64,000 nucleotides of DNA, taken from the NCBI GenBank assembly GCA_000751295.2, contig CCMO02000001.1, positions 3,500,615-3,564,614 on the forward strand. Direction: 5' to 3'. Every line of letters starts with the position of its first letter. The stretch's first letter is position 1. This document shows positions 51,134-59,503 of the stretch, in pieces. The notes under the pieces were generated by a model that was given only the letters and a program-made list of their open reading frames with translations, had not been told where the DNA came from and searched no databases. Source of the stretch: a bacterium YEK0313. Lineage in GTDB: Bacteria > Pseudomonadota > Alphaproteobacteria > Rhizobiales > Phreatobacteraceae. A program made the position numbers and the translations under genes.

Positions 51134-51937
51134 CTATTCCGAATAGGGCTGCCGCAGCCCGAACAGCTGATGCACCGTCCGGTCGAGATCCTGGGCGAAG
51201 AACGGCTTTTTCAGATAGGCGGCCGCGCCGAGCTCCTGGGCGCGCTCGGCGATATCGGCGCTCGCCGACATCAGCACGACCCGCACATGCCGGTTGACCG
51301 CCCGCAGCAACCGCAGCGTGCTGGCGCCGTCGATCCAGGGCATGTTCATGTCCAGAAAAACGATGTCGGCCCCTTCGCTCGCATAGTTCTCCAGCGCCGA
51401 GATGCCGTCGCCGGCCTGATAGACGTCGAGATTGAAGATCGAGTGGGACAGGATGCGCCTGACGATGCCGCGCGCGGTGCCCGAATCGTCGACGATCAGG
51501 ATGCGCGTGCGCTGACTGACCCGCTCGAAGGTCTGCAGCACCGGGGCGATCGCTTCGGCGCCGAACGGCTTCACCAGGTAGTCATAGGCGGCCAGGCGCC
51601 GCATGCGGGCAATGGCCTCGGCATCGCCGGTGACCGAAACCACCACAAAAAACGGCATCTTGCCGTGATGCCGCACGCGCTCGACAACCTCGGGGCCATC
51701 GATCTCCGGCATGGCGAGATCGACGAAGGCAATGTCGACCGGCCGCTCCGAGAGCACGTCGAGCGCCTCCCGGCCGTTCTTCACCTCGATGATGGTGACG
51801 GCGCGGTCGAAAGCTTCGATGCCCGAACGGATCAGCCCGCGCCAGAAGGTCGAATCGTCGGCGATGAGCACGGTCCAGGGCGGGATGTCGATGATCGCAA
51901 TGTCCGCATCCTCGCCCGGGGCCTCGGCGCTTGCCAT
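51134..51937 (-). CDS. Response regulator with two tandem receiver domains
   Basis: The 267-residue protein is two CheY-like receiver domains and nothing else. Domain 1 (~20-135) has VLIADDS, phosphoacceptor Asp in AFVDLAMP, SVTG and K in LVKPFG. Domain 2 (~145-262) has ILIVDDS, Asp in VFLDMNMP, SASAD and KKPF. All key residues are kept in both. There is no output domain, so it must act by protein contact, for example in chemotaxis or a phosphorelay; no histidine kinase is near. It converges with the MOSC gene. Confidence 0.87.
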   Translation of the reverse strand: MASAEAPGEDADIAIIDIPPWTVLIADDSTFWRGLIRSGIEAFDRAVTIIEVKNGREALDVLSERPVDIAFVDLAMPEIDGPEVVERVRHHGKMPFFVVVSVTGDAEAIARMRRLAAYDYLVKPFGAEAIAPVLQTFERVSQRTRILIVDDSGTARGIVRRILSHSIFNLDVYQAGDGISALENYASEGADIVFLDMNMPWIDGASTLRLLRAVNRHVRVVLMSASADIAERAQELGAAAYLKKPFFAQDLDRTVHQLFGLRQPYSE

Positions 51938-52242
51938 TCACTTCACTCGTCGCAGCTGCAGTCCCGCCCTTCTTATCATTCGCGGGGCAAAGGTACCATT
52001 ATGCTGTGTCGAGTTTCGTAGGGACATCTCAACTTCATGGTGTGATTTTCACAACCGCGAACATTTTCCCGCTTTTCGCCAATTCGTCCATGCCCTTACG
52101 CCACGGCAGGGAGCCGCCGCCGACCGTGGCCGGCCGCCCCGGCAGCCCGTCACCTGGCCGTTCCTATGTGGCATGCAGCGGCACGGCTCACGCCATCCGG
52201 CCGCGTTCCGCGGGCCTGCCGCCCGCCTGTCAGAGCGGACGC
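51938..52242. other. Noncoding gap between response regulator and beta-propeller gene
   Basis: About 305 bases upstream of the response regulator start and downstream of the beta-propeller stop. The first ~140 bases are less GC-rich and probably hold the response regulator promoter. No gene, terminator or repeat could be supported. Confidence 0.45.
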
Positions 52243-53106
52243 TCAGACCTCGCCGGAACCGATCGGACGCAGCCGCGTGATCCGGCTCGGGCTGCTCTCG
52301 GCCAGGAACAGGTCGCCTCCGGGCGTGCCGAAAATGCCATGTGCGCCGTTGAGCATGGGCCGCGCCCGGCCGATCCTGACCCCATCGGCGCCGATCAGGT
52401 GCAGGCTCGGCCCCTGGTCGGTGATGAAGGCCCGCCCCTCTGGATCGCCCCAGATCGCCACCGGCCGGTAGAAGCCGGTCCAGACGTCCAGCACCGCACC
52501 GTCGCGATCGAAAACCTGCACGCGGTCGCGGGTGCGGTCGATCACCACCACCCGGCCGTCGGCAAAGGTCCAGATGCCGTGCGGCTCGCCGAATTCGCCA
52601 GGTGCGAAGCCCAGTTCGCCCCAGGTCGCGATCAGCGCGCCATCGGCCGAAAAGCGGTGCACGTGGGATGCGGCATAGCCGTCGGCGACATAGATCTCGC
52701 CCCAGGGCGAGACCGAGACGTCGGTCGGATGGTTGAACGGGGCAAGCGGCACGCCCCGCGCGCCGAGCTGCCCGAGGCGCTCGCCTTGCGGCGAGAACCA
52801 GATGACCTCGTGCATGTCGCGATCGACCACGATCACCCGCCCTTCGGCATCGACGGTCAGCATGTGCCCGTCGGCGATCGTGTCGCCGCCCCAGCCGCCG
52901 AGATGGCGCCCCTCCGCATCGAGCTCGATCACGCGAGGATCGTCCGGCTGGGTCTGGCTGTCATGGCGCAGCAGCACGAAGACATGGCCGCGGCCATCGA
53001 CGGCGACGTCGCTGACGAAACCGGCATTGGCCGGCCAGGCACCGAACGGACGCTCGACGCGATAGCGGGTCTCGCCCAGGGCGACGATCAGTTCGTGCGT
53101 GCTCAC
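52243..53106 (-). CDS. NHL-repeat beta-propeller protein, peptidyl-alpha-hydroxyglycine lyase-like
   Basis: The 287-residue protein is a six-bladed NHL propeller: repeats such as VSDVAVDGRGHVFVLLRHD, HPTDVSVSPWGEIYVADGYA and EPHGIWTFADGRVVVIDRTR each end in the I/V-x-V-x-D pattern. The combination PHGIWTF and the histidines in this propeller type resembles the PAL lyase (alpha-amidating) family. No signal peptide is seen, so it is cytosolic. Starts with GTG at 53106. It is divergent from the amidase gene and may share the promoter region with it. Confidence 0.75.
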   Translation of the reverse strand: MSTHELIVALGETRYRVERPFGAWPANAGFVSDVAVDGRGHVFVLLRHDSQTQPDDPRVIELDAEGRHLGGWGGDTIADGHMLTVDAEGRVIVVDRDMHEVIWFSPQGERLGQLGARGVPLAPFNHPTDVSVSPWGEIYVADGYAASHVHRFSADGALIATWGELGFAPGEFGEPHGIWTFADGRVVVIDRTRDRVQVFDRDGAVLDVWTGFYRPVAIWGDPEGRAFITDQGPSLHLIGADGVRIGRARPMLNGAHGIFGTPGGDLFLAESSPSRITRLRPIGSGEV

Positions 53107-53320
53107 GAGCGGCGATCCTTTCTCGAACCGCGGCCAAAGGCAGTTTGACCGGCGGCGGGTTCTGCCGCTAGCACGCCTTGCGGGCGCCGTCATGCCTCCA
53201 CACCGGCGAGGCTCCATGCATCGCAGCCATCGATGCAGGGCAGATGCTCTCGCCGCCGGCTGCGCCCCGCCCCGCCGCTTTGGTATGATTTGCGCGAAAT
53301 GCCGAGGGAGCATCGTCCCG

Positions 53321-54721
53321 ATGTCCGCACCGTCCCTGCCCGTCACCGACGAACCCTGGCCATCCATCATGGCGCTCGCCGAGGCCGTGCGTGCCGGCCG
53401 CACGACCGCCGCCGCGGAAACCGAGCGGGCGATCGCACGGATCGCCGCGCTCAATCCTCGCCTCAATGCAGTGATCGCCTTTGATCCGGAGGATGCCAGG
53501 GCGCGGGCGGCAAGCGTCGACCGGCGCGTGGCGAGCGGCGAGAACCTGCCGCTGGCCGGCGTGCCGGTCACCATCAAGGACAATATCTGGGTCAAGGGCC
53601 GGCCGATCACCCAGGGCTCGCATCTGTTCAAGGATTTCGTCGCGCCCGAGAGCGCGGTCGCCGTCGAGCGCCTGGAAGCGGCCGGCGCGGTCATTCTCGG
53701 TATCACCAACACGCCGGAATTCGCCGCCAAGGGCCAGACCACCAACCGGCTCTACGGCGCGACGCGCCACCCGCTGGACCCGGCCCTGACGCCGGGCGGC
53801 TCGTCGGGCGGCGCGGTCGTATCGGTTGCGAGCGGCATGGTCCCCCTCGCCCTCGGCACCGATGCCGGCGGCTCGAGCCGCCGCCCGCCGGCCCATACCG
53901 GCCTTGTCGGCTTCAAGCCGTCGTTCGGTGCCATTCCCTATGGACCGGGCTTCGCCGAACCGTTCTTCGGCATTTCCTGCAACTGCCCGATCACCCGCAC
54001 GGTCGCCGAGGCGGCGCTGGCCTTCGACGTGATGGCGGGCCCCGATCCGCGCGACCCGCATTCGGCCTTCGTCGCGCCCGGCGAAAGTCTCGACTTCGGC
54101 GCCCTGACGCTCGCCTATGCGCCGAAATGGGGCCTCGACGTGCCGATGGAGCCGGAGATCGCCGCGCTGACCGACCGGGCGGTCGAGGCGCTGCGCGCAG
54201 CCGGCCTGACCATCCTGGACAAGGATCCGGACTGGCCGGACGGCATTGCCGAAGCCGGCCTCGGTCCGATCCAGCAGGCCGGCCTCGCCGCTCTCTACGG
54301 CGCGCGCTGGCAGGACGATCCTGACCAGGTCGATGCCGATCTCGGCATCCAGATCAAGGCCGGCTTCGAGCAGTCGAGCCCGGATGTCGGGCGGGCGCTG
54401 CTGCTGTCGGAGGAAGTGGCGGTCGCCGCCGCCCGGTTCTTCCGGGATCATGCGATCGATGCGGCGATCGGCCCGACCACGCCCTGCCCGGCCTGGCCGA
54501 TCGAGAAGCTCGGGCCCGAGACGATCGCCGGCGTGCCGGTCGGTCCGCGCGGCCATGCCGTGTTCACGCCGCTGTTCAACCACGCCCGGCAGCCGGCGAT
54601 CTCCGTGCCCTGCGGCGTCACCGCGGCCGGGCTGCCGATCGGCCTGCAGATCGTTGCGCCGCGGCTGGCCGACCGCAAGCTGCTCGCCATCGCGGCGGCG
54701 ATCGAGGCGATCCGCCACTGA
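53321..54721 (+). CDS. Amidase-signature family hydrolase
   Basis: This 466-residue enzyme has the Ser-Ser-Lys triad of the amidase signature family: Lys86 in VPVTIKDNIW, the cis-Ser at 161 in TPGGSSGGAV and nucleophile Ser185 in GTDAGGSSRRPP. C-terminal PTTPCPAWPI and FNHARQPAISVPCG match the family. Substrates range from simple aliphatic amides to aryl amides and are not decidable by sequence. ATG at 53321 has no strong upstream ribosome site. It converges with the LysR gene, 13 bases apart. Confidence 0.9.
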   Translation: MSAPSLPVTDEPWPSIMALAEAVRAGRTTAAAETERAIARIAALNPRLNAVIAFDPEDARARAASVDRRVASGENLPLAGVPVTIKDNIWVKGRPITQGSHLFKDFVAPESAVAVERLEAAGAVILGITNTPEFAAKGQTTNRLYGATRHPLDPALTPGGSSGGAVVSVASGMVPLALGTDAGGSSRRPPAHTGLVGFKPSFGAIPYGPGFAEPFFGISCNCPITRTVAEAALAFDVMAGPDPRDPHSAFVAPGESLDFGALTLAYAPKWGLDVPMEPEIAALTDRAVEALRAAGLTILDKDPDWPDGIAEAGLGPIQQAGLAALYGARWQDDPDQVDADLGIQIKAGFEQSSPDVGRALLLSEEVAVAAARFFRDHAIDAAIGPTTPCPAWPIEKLGPETIAGVPVGPRGHAVFTPLFNHARQPAISVPCGVTAAGLPIGLQIVAPRLADRKLLAIAAAIEAIRH

Positions 54722-54734
54722 TCCGGGCCGGTCG

Positions 54735-55655
54735 TCAGACCGGCTCGCCGCGCCGCTCGCGATAGTCGCGCTCCATGCGCGCCGCGCCGGCGCGCACTTC
54801 GGCGAGGAAGGCCTGCGCAAGCCGCGACAGCGGCCGGCTCTTCGACCAGCCGACCGAGGCGACCGCCCGCGTCACCGGCTCGTAGGGCAGCACCACGAGG
54901 TCGCCGCCCGCGCCATAGCGCGGCGAAAAGGGATCGACCACCGCCGCGCCGACGCCGCTTTCGGCCAGCACGCAGGCCGTGTTGCAATAGCGCACCTCGA
55001 CCGTATGCCGGAACGGCTGGCCGGCAAGACGGAAGCTGTTGCGCACCGCCTCGCCGAGGCGCGTGCCGCGCTCGAGCGCGATGAAGGGATGGTCGGCCAG
55101 ATCCGCCGGGGTCACCACGGTGCGCCCAGCCAGGGGATGGCCCGGCTTGACGACGCAGACCATGTCGCCGGTGAAGACCGCCTCGCAATGCAGCCCCGGC
55201 CGCTCCTCGAGGCCGATGGCGAAGCCGAGCTCGACCAGATTGCTTTCGACGCTGTCGACCACGCCCTCGTAGCGCCGCACGTCGAAATAGACCTGCACCT
55301 GCGGCCGCTGGTCGAGGAACTGCCTGAGAGCGGTCGGGATGACGCCGTAGCCGATCGGCGGCGTCGCGACGATCCTAAGATGCCCGGCCTTGCTCTCCTT
55401 GAGGTCGCGAAGCTTGTTCTCCAGGAGCGTGTGCATGGTGAAGATGGCCTCGGCCTCGTCATGCAGCATCTGCGCTTCGCGGGTCGGGAACAGCCTGTTG
55501 TTGATCCGCTCGAACAGTGGAAAGCCGCTCTGCGCCTCCATCGCCTTGATAGCATTGCTGACCGCCGGCTGCGACAGGCCGAGCTGGTTCGCCGCGGCCA
55601 CGGTCGTGCGGTGGCGGATAATGGCTCTGAGAATTTCCAGCTGACGGAGGGTCAT
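54735..55655 (-). CDS. LysR-family transcriptional regulator
   Basis: The 306-residue protein has the N-terminal winged helix MTLRQLEILRAIIRHRTTVA-AANQLGLSQPAVSNAIKAME and then a periplasmic-binding-like effector domain (GVIPTALRQFLDQRP, VSAVVDPFSPRYG-like GVGAAVVDPFSPRYG). It is divergent from the N-carbamoylase gene, the normal LysR arrangement, so it most likely controls that gene and the transporter beyond. The effector is unknown. ATG at 55655 was chosen since the helix-turn-helix begins at once. Confidence 0.93.
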   Translation of the reverse strand: MTLRQLEILRAIIRHRTTVAAANQLGLSQPAVSNAIKAMEAQSGFPLFERINNRLFPTREAQMLHDEAEAIFTMHTLLENKLRDLKESKAGHLRIVATPPIGYGVIPTALRQFLDQRPQVQVYFDVRRYEGVVDSVESNLVELGFAIGLEERPGLHCEAVFTGDMVCVVKPGHPLAGRTVVTPADLADHPFIALERGTRLGEAVRNSFRLAGQPFRHTVEVRYCNTACVLAESGVGAAVVDPFSPRYGAGGDLVVLPYEPVTRAVASVGWSKSRPLSRLAQAFLAEVRAGAARMERDYRERRGEPV

Positions 55656-55701
55656 GGCGCCACGATCTATCACTGCGATGAATAGACAACGCCAAAATAT
55701 C

Positions 55702-55715
55702 ATAGTCGGAACTAT
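55702..55715. promoter_or_regulatory. Candidate LysR operator dyad
   Basis: ATAGT-CGGA-ACTAT is a 5-bp perfect inverted repeat with a 4-base spacer, located in the 166-base divergent gap between the LysR gene and the N-carbamoylase gene, 47 bases from the regulator start. The stretch is AT-rich compared with its surroundings. It fits a LysR half-site pair but the exact T-N11-A rule is not met. Confidence 0.4.
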
Positions 55716-55821
55716 TGTTGCACCCTCGGCGCGGTGCCACAGTTCCGGCGGGCGGGCTGATCGCCGACGCCTCGGCCGGCGGCCCGCCGCGATCGAAACA
55801 GTCCAGCAGAAGGCCAAGACC

Positions 55822-56766
55822 ATGCCGCGCAGTCTTCGTGTCGCCGGCGCGCAAATGGGACCGACCCAGCGCAACGACAGCCGGGCGGCAACGCTCGATC
55901 GCCTCATCGCCCTGATGGAACAGGGCGCGGCGCAGGGCGCGGGCCTCGTGGTCTTTCCCGAACTGGCCTTCACCACCTTCTTCCCGCGCTGGCTGATCGA
56001 ACAGGACGCGCTCGACGTCTATTTCGAGCCGGCCATGCCGAACCCGGCAGTCCAGCCCCTGTTCGACCGCGCCCGCGCGCTCCAGGTCGGCTTCTATGTC
56101 GGCTATGCCGAGAAGACGCCCGAAGGGCACCATTTCAACAGCGCCGTGCTGGTCGGCCCCGACGGCGCGATCCTGTCGAAATACCGCAAGGTGCATCTGC
56201 CCGGTTCGGTCGAGCCGCGCGCCGGCGAAAAGTACCAGCAGCTCGAGAAGCGCTATTTCGAATATGGCGATCTCGGCTTTCCGGCGGTCCGCGGTCCGAA
56301 GAGCTGGGGCGGGCCGATCACCGGCATGCTGATCTGCAACGACCGGCGCTGGCCGGAAGCCTGGCGCGTGCTCGGCCTGCAGGGCGTCGAGCTCGTCTGC
56401 GTCGGCTACAATTCGGCGGCCTACGATCCGAATGGCGGGGATCGCGAGGATGCGGCGCTGCGCACCTTCCATGCCAAGCTCGCCGTCCAGTCCAATGCCT
56501 ACATGAACGCCACCTGGGCCGTCGCCGTCGCCAAGGCGGGCGAGGAGGACGGCGCCGGGCTGATCGGCGGTTCCTGCATCGTCGACCCCAACGGGCGGAT
56601 CGTCGCCGAGGCGGCCACGCTCGCCGACGAGGTCATCGTCGCCGATTGCGACTTCGACCTGTGCCAGCAGGGCAAGTCCAAGATGTTCAATTTCGAGGCT
56701 CACCGGCGGCCGCAATGGTACGGTCCGATCACCGCCCAGACCGGCGTGGTCGAACCCGCCGGCTGA
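55822..56766 (+). CDS. N-carbamoyl-D-amino-acid hydrolase-type nitrilase
   Basis: This 314-residue nitrilase-superfamily enzyme has the Glu-Lys-Cys triad: Glu47 in VVFPELAFTTFFPRW, Lys123 in KYRKVHLPG and Cys172 in GMLICNDRRWPEAWRVLG. These segments and the C-terminal FNFEAHRRPQWYG closely follow the known D-carbamoylase of Agrobacterium, which cleaves N-carbamoyl-D-amino acids to the free D-amino acid, CO2 and ammonia. The exact substrate here remains inferred. ATG at 55822 matches the family N-terminus. The ABC transporter follows 180 bases downstream. Confidence 0.87.
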   Translation: MPRSLRVAGAQMGPTQRNDSRAATLDRLIALMEQGAAQGAGLVVFPELAFTTFFPRWLIEQDALDVYFEPAMPNPAVQPLFDRARALQVGFYVGYAEKTPEGHHFNSAVLVGPDGAILSKYRKVHLPGSVEPRAGEKYQQLEKRYFEYGDLGFPAVRGPKSWGGPITGMLICNDRRWPEAWRVLGLQGVELVCVGYNSAAYDPNGGDREDAALRTFHAKLAVQSNAYMNATWAVAVAKAGEEDGAGLIGGSCIVDPNGRIVAEAATLADEVIVADCDFDLCQQGKSKMFNFEAHRRPQWYGPITAQTGVVEPAG

Positions 56767-56892
56767 CGGCCGAGCCGGCGGCCGGCCCGATGCGATAGCG
56801 GACGCGGAGTGCATTCAGACACCAGGACCAGGACACCGACGACAAGAAGGCGGCGCCAGACCGCCTCGTCCAGATCAAGGGGACCAGACGGC

Positions 56893-56952
56893 ATGAACAA
56901 GCCGATTTTTGCGAGGCCGCGGACCGCTGCGGCAGCCGGAGGGCGCCGATGA
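56893..56952 (+). CDS. Possible 19-residue upstream ORF overlapping the permease start
   Basis: ATG at 56893 opens a frame of 19 codons (MNKPIFARPR...) whose TGA (56950-56952) overlaps the permease ATG by the four bases ATGA. A purine-rich stretch (AAGGGGA) precedes it. It could couple translation of the permease, or be a chance frame; no homology can be claimed. Confidence 0.3.
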   Translation: MNKPIFARPRTAAAAGGRR

Positions 56953-57821
56953 CGCTCGCCACCACCCAGGGCCTGCCGGTGGCCTCCGGCGATCCCTTTC
57001 CGGACATTGCCGGCCTGAAGATCGTCAGGCGCACCCATTGGGGCCGCTGGCTGGCGGCGAGCGCGATCATCGCCGTTCTCGCCTGGATCGGCGCCGCCTT
57101 TGCCCAGGGCCAGATCGAATGGGCCTATGTCGGCCGGTTCCTGACCGTGCCCTCGATCCTTTCCGGCGTCGTCAACACGCTGACCATGTCGCTGCTCGCC
57201 ATGGCCCTCGGCATCGTGCTCGGCGTCGTCTTCGCCATCATGCGCATGTCGCCCAATCCGGTGCTGCGCTCGGTCTCGGTCGGCTATGCCTGGTTCTTCC
57301 GCGGCACGCCGGTCATCCTGCAGCTCCTGCTCTGGTTCAACCTGGCGCTGATCTTCCCGACCCTCGGCATTCCCGGCCTGTTCAGCGTGCGCACGGTCGA
57401 GGTGATGACACCGTTCGTCGCCGCCCTGCTCGGCCTCGGCATCAACCAGGGCGCCTATACGTCGGAAGTGGTGCGCGCCGGCCTCATCTCGGTGGATCAG
57501 GGCCAGTACGAGGCGGCGCAGTCGATCGGCATGACCCGTCTGCAGTCGCTGAAGCGGATCATCATCCCCCAGGCCATGCGCGTCGTCATCCCACCGCTCG
57601 GCAACGAGTTCATCGGCATGATCAAGCTGACCTCGCTCGCCAGCGTGATCCAGTATTCCGAGGTCCTGCACAATGCCCAGAACATCTATTACGCCAATTC
57701 GCGGGTCATCGAGCTGCTGATCGTCGCCGCGATCTGGTACCTCGCCATCGTCTCGGTGCTCACGCCCCTGCAAATGCTGCTGGAGCGCTATTTCGCCCGC
57801 GGCGCCGCGCGCGGACGCTGA
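56949..57821 (+). CDS. Polar amino acid-type ABC transporter permease
   Basis: The 290-residue permease has a longer N-terminus and then five membrane helices of the HisM/GlnP type, including the EAA loop that contacts the ATPase: EAAQSIGMTRLQSLKRIIIP. VNTLTMSLLAMALGIVLGV and WFFRGTPVILQLLLWF are family-typical. A single permease gene is present, so the channel is probably a homodimer. It is followed by the ATPase gene 3 bases after its stop. Confidence 0.93.
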   Translation: MTLATTQGLPVASGDPFPDIAGLKIVRRTHWGRWLAASAIIAVLAWIGAAFAQGQIEWAYVGRFLTVPSILSGVVNTLTMSLLAMALGIVLGVVFAIMRMSPNPVLRSVSVGYAWFFRGTPVILQLLLWFNLALIFPTLGIPGLFSVRTVEVMTPFVAALLGLGINQGAYTSEVVRAGLISVDQGQYEAAQSIGMTRLQSLKRIIIPQAMRVVIPPLGNEFIGMIKLTSLASVIQYSEVLHNAQNIYYANSRVIELLIVAAIWYLAIVSVLTPLQMLLERYFARGAARGR

Positions 57822-57824
57822 GCC

Positions 57825-58607
57825 ATGACGGTGCCATCCATGACGACGCCGCTCGTTTCGATCCGCAAGGTCTCCAAACATTTCGGCGCGTTCCAGGCGC
57901 TCAACGGCGTCTCGCTCGACGTCGTGCAGGGCGAGGTGCTGTGCATCATCGGGGCGTCCGGCTCGGGCAAGACGACGCTCCTGCGCTGCATCAACCAGCT
58001 CGTCGAGATCGATGCCGGCGCGATCTGGGTCGATGGCGAGCTCGTCGGCTACAGGCGCGTCGACGACAGGCTGTACCCGCTGACGGAGGCGGAGATCGCC
58101 CGCCAGCGGCTGAAGACCGGCATGGTGTTCCAGCGCTTCAACCTGTTCCCGCACATGACGGCGCTCGAAAACATCATCGAGGGGCCGGTGCAGGTGCTCA
58201 GGCGCGACAAGGCCGAGGCGGCGCGGGAGGCGCGCGCATTGCTCGAACGGGTCGGGCTCGCCGCCAAGGCCGATGCCTTCCCCGCCAGTCTCTCCGGCGG
58301 TCAGCAGCAGCGCGTCGCCATCGCCCGGGCGCTCGCCATGCAGCCGAAGCTGATGCTGTTCGACGAGCCGACATCGGCGCTCGATCCGGAGCTGGTCGGC
58401 GAAGTGCTGGCGGTGATGCAGGAGCTTGCGCGCAGCGGCATGACCATGATCGTGGTGACGCACGAGCTCGGCTTCGCCCGCGAGGTCGCCGACCGGGTCG
58501 TGTTCATGGATCACGGCGCCATCGTCGAACAGGGACCGGCAGAGGCCGTGCTCAGCTCGCCGCGCGAAGAGCGCACGCGCGCCTTCCTGTCGGCGGTGCT
58601 CGCCTGA
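57825..58607 (+). CDS. Polar amino acid-type ABC transporter ATPase
   Basis: The 260-residue ATPase has Walker A GASGSGKTTLLRC, Q-loop region GMVFQRFNLFPHMTALENI, signature LSGGQQQRVAIARALA, Walker B LMLFDEPTSALDPE and the switch histidine in VVTHELGFA. The ATPase class is that of amino acid uptake systems (GlnQ/HisP). An insert around KTGYRRVDD-like VGYRRVDDRLYPLTEAE between Walker A and the Q-loop matches variants of this subfamily. Confidence 0.95.
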   Translation: MTVPSMTTPLVSIRKVSKHFGAFQALNGVSLDVVQGEVLCIIGASGSGKTTLLRCINQLVEIDAGAIWVDGELVGYRRVDDRLYPLTEAEIARQRLKTGMVFQRFNLFPHMTALENIIEGPVQVLRRDKAEAAREARALLERVGLAAKADAFPASLSGGQQQRVAIARALAMQPKLMLFDEPTSALDPELVGEVLAVMQELARSGMTMIVVTHELGFAREVADRVVFMDHGAIVEQGPAEAVLSSPREERTRAFLSAVLA

Positions 58608-58669
58608 ACCGCAGCGACGGAACAATTCGGAACAAGACCGAACAGGTCATCAACAGGGGAACGAAGACC

Positions 58670-59503
58670 ATGAAGATCCTGGCCCGACTGGCCATCATGG
58701 CAGGCCTTGCGGCGGCGCCTGCAGGCCCGGCCGCGGCGGCCGAACTGCCGGCCGCCATCACGGCGCGCGGCACGCTGATCGCGGCGATCGTGCCGAACTA
58801 TCCGCCACTCGACCTGAAGGACCCGGCGACCAACGAGCTGACCGGCTTCGATGTCGAGCTTGGTGCCGCCATCGCGGCGAAGCTCGGCCTGCGCATCCAG
58901 TGGCAGGAGACGAGCTTCGAGCAGATGGTCTCGGCGGTCGGCACCGGCCGCGTCGACGTGGTGATTTCCGGCATGAGCGACCTGCCGAACCGGCGCGGCA
59001 CGGTGAGCTTCGTCGATTATCTGCGCTCGGGGCCGCAATTCTTTGTGCGCGCGGCGCGCGCCGCCGAATTCCCTGACATGGCCTCGCTCTGCGGCAAGAC
59101 GGTGGGCGCCAGCCGGCGCACCTCCTATCCGAGGGAGATCGCCCGCTGGAGCGAAGAAACCTGTACGGCCGCCGGCCGGCCGGCGGTCAACTTCGTCGGC
59201 ACCGAGGGCTCGGCCGACGCCCGCACGCAGCTCCGCCAGGGCCGGATCGACGCGGCCATGCAGGGCAACGAAACCCTGCCCTACATCATGGGCCTCGAAC
59301 CCAATACCTATCACCCCGTCGGCCAGCCGATCGCCACTCAGCTCATGGGCGTCGCGGTCGCCAAGGATGCCACCGGCCTGCAGCAGGCGATCGCCGAGGC
59401 ACTGACCGCGCTGATGGCCGACGGGACCTATCGGCGGCTGCTCGACAAGTGGAAGCTGTCAGCCAATGCGATTGAAAGGGTGACGATCAATGCCGGGGAA
59501 TGA
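58670..59503 (+). CDS. Periplasmic amino acid-type binding protein (SBP family 3)
   Basis: The 277-residue protein has a signal peptide (MKILARLAIMAGLAAAPAGP, cleavage near AAA-ELP) and the family-3 lobes: IVPNYPPLDLKDPATNELTG, FDVELGAAIAAKLGL, GRVDVVISGMSDLPNRR and QLRQGRIDAAMQGNETLPY. It completes the permease-ATPase-binding protein set, 62 bases after the ATPase. Ligand is unknown; polar amino acids or related zwitterions are most common. Its last 14 bases overlap the NodB-fold gene. Confidence 0.92.
   Translation: MKILARLAIMAGLAAAPAGPAAAAELPAAITARGTLIAAIVPNYPPLDLKDPATNELTGFDVELGAAIAAKLGLRIQWQETSFEQMVSAVGTGRVDVVISGMSDLPNRRGTVSFVDYLRSGPQFFVRAARAAEFPDMASLCGKTVGASRRTSYPREIARWSEETCTAAGRPAVNFVGTEGSADARTQLRQGRIDAAMQGNETLPYIMGLEPNTYHPVGQPIATQLMGVAVAKDATGLQQAIAEALTALMADGTYRRLLDKWKLSANAIERVTINAGE

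Noticed and set aside
56700..58625. Minus-strand frame of about 640 codons opposite the ABC transporter
   Set aside because: Antisense to permease and ATPase genes with complete motifs; His/Gln/Arg-rich shadow composition.
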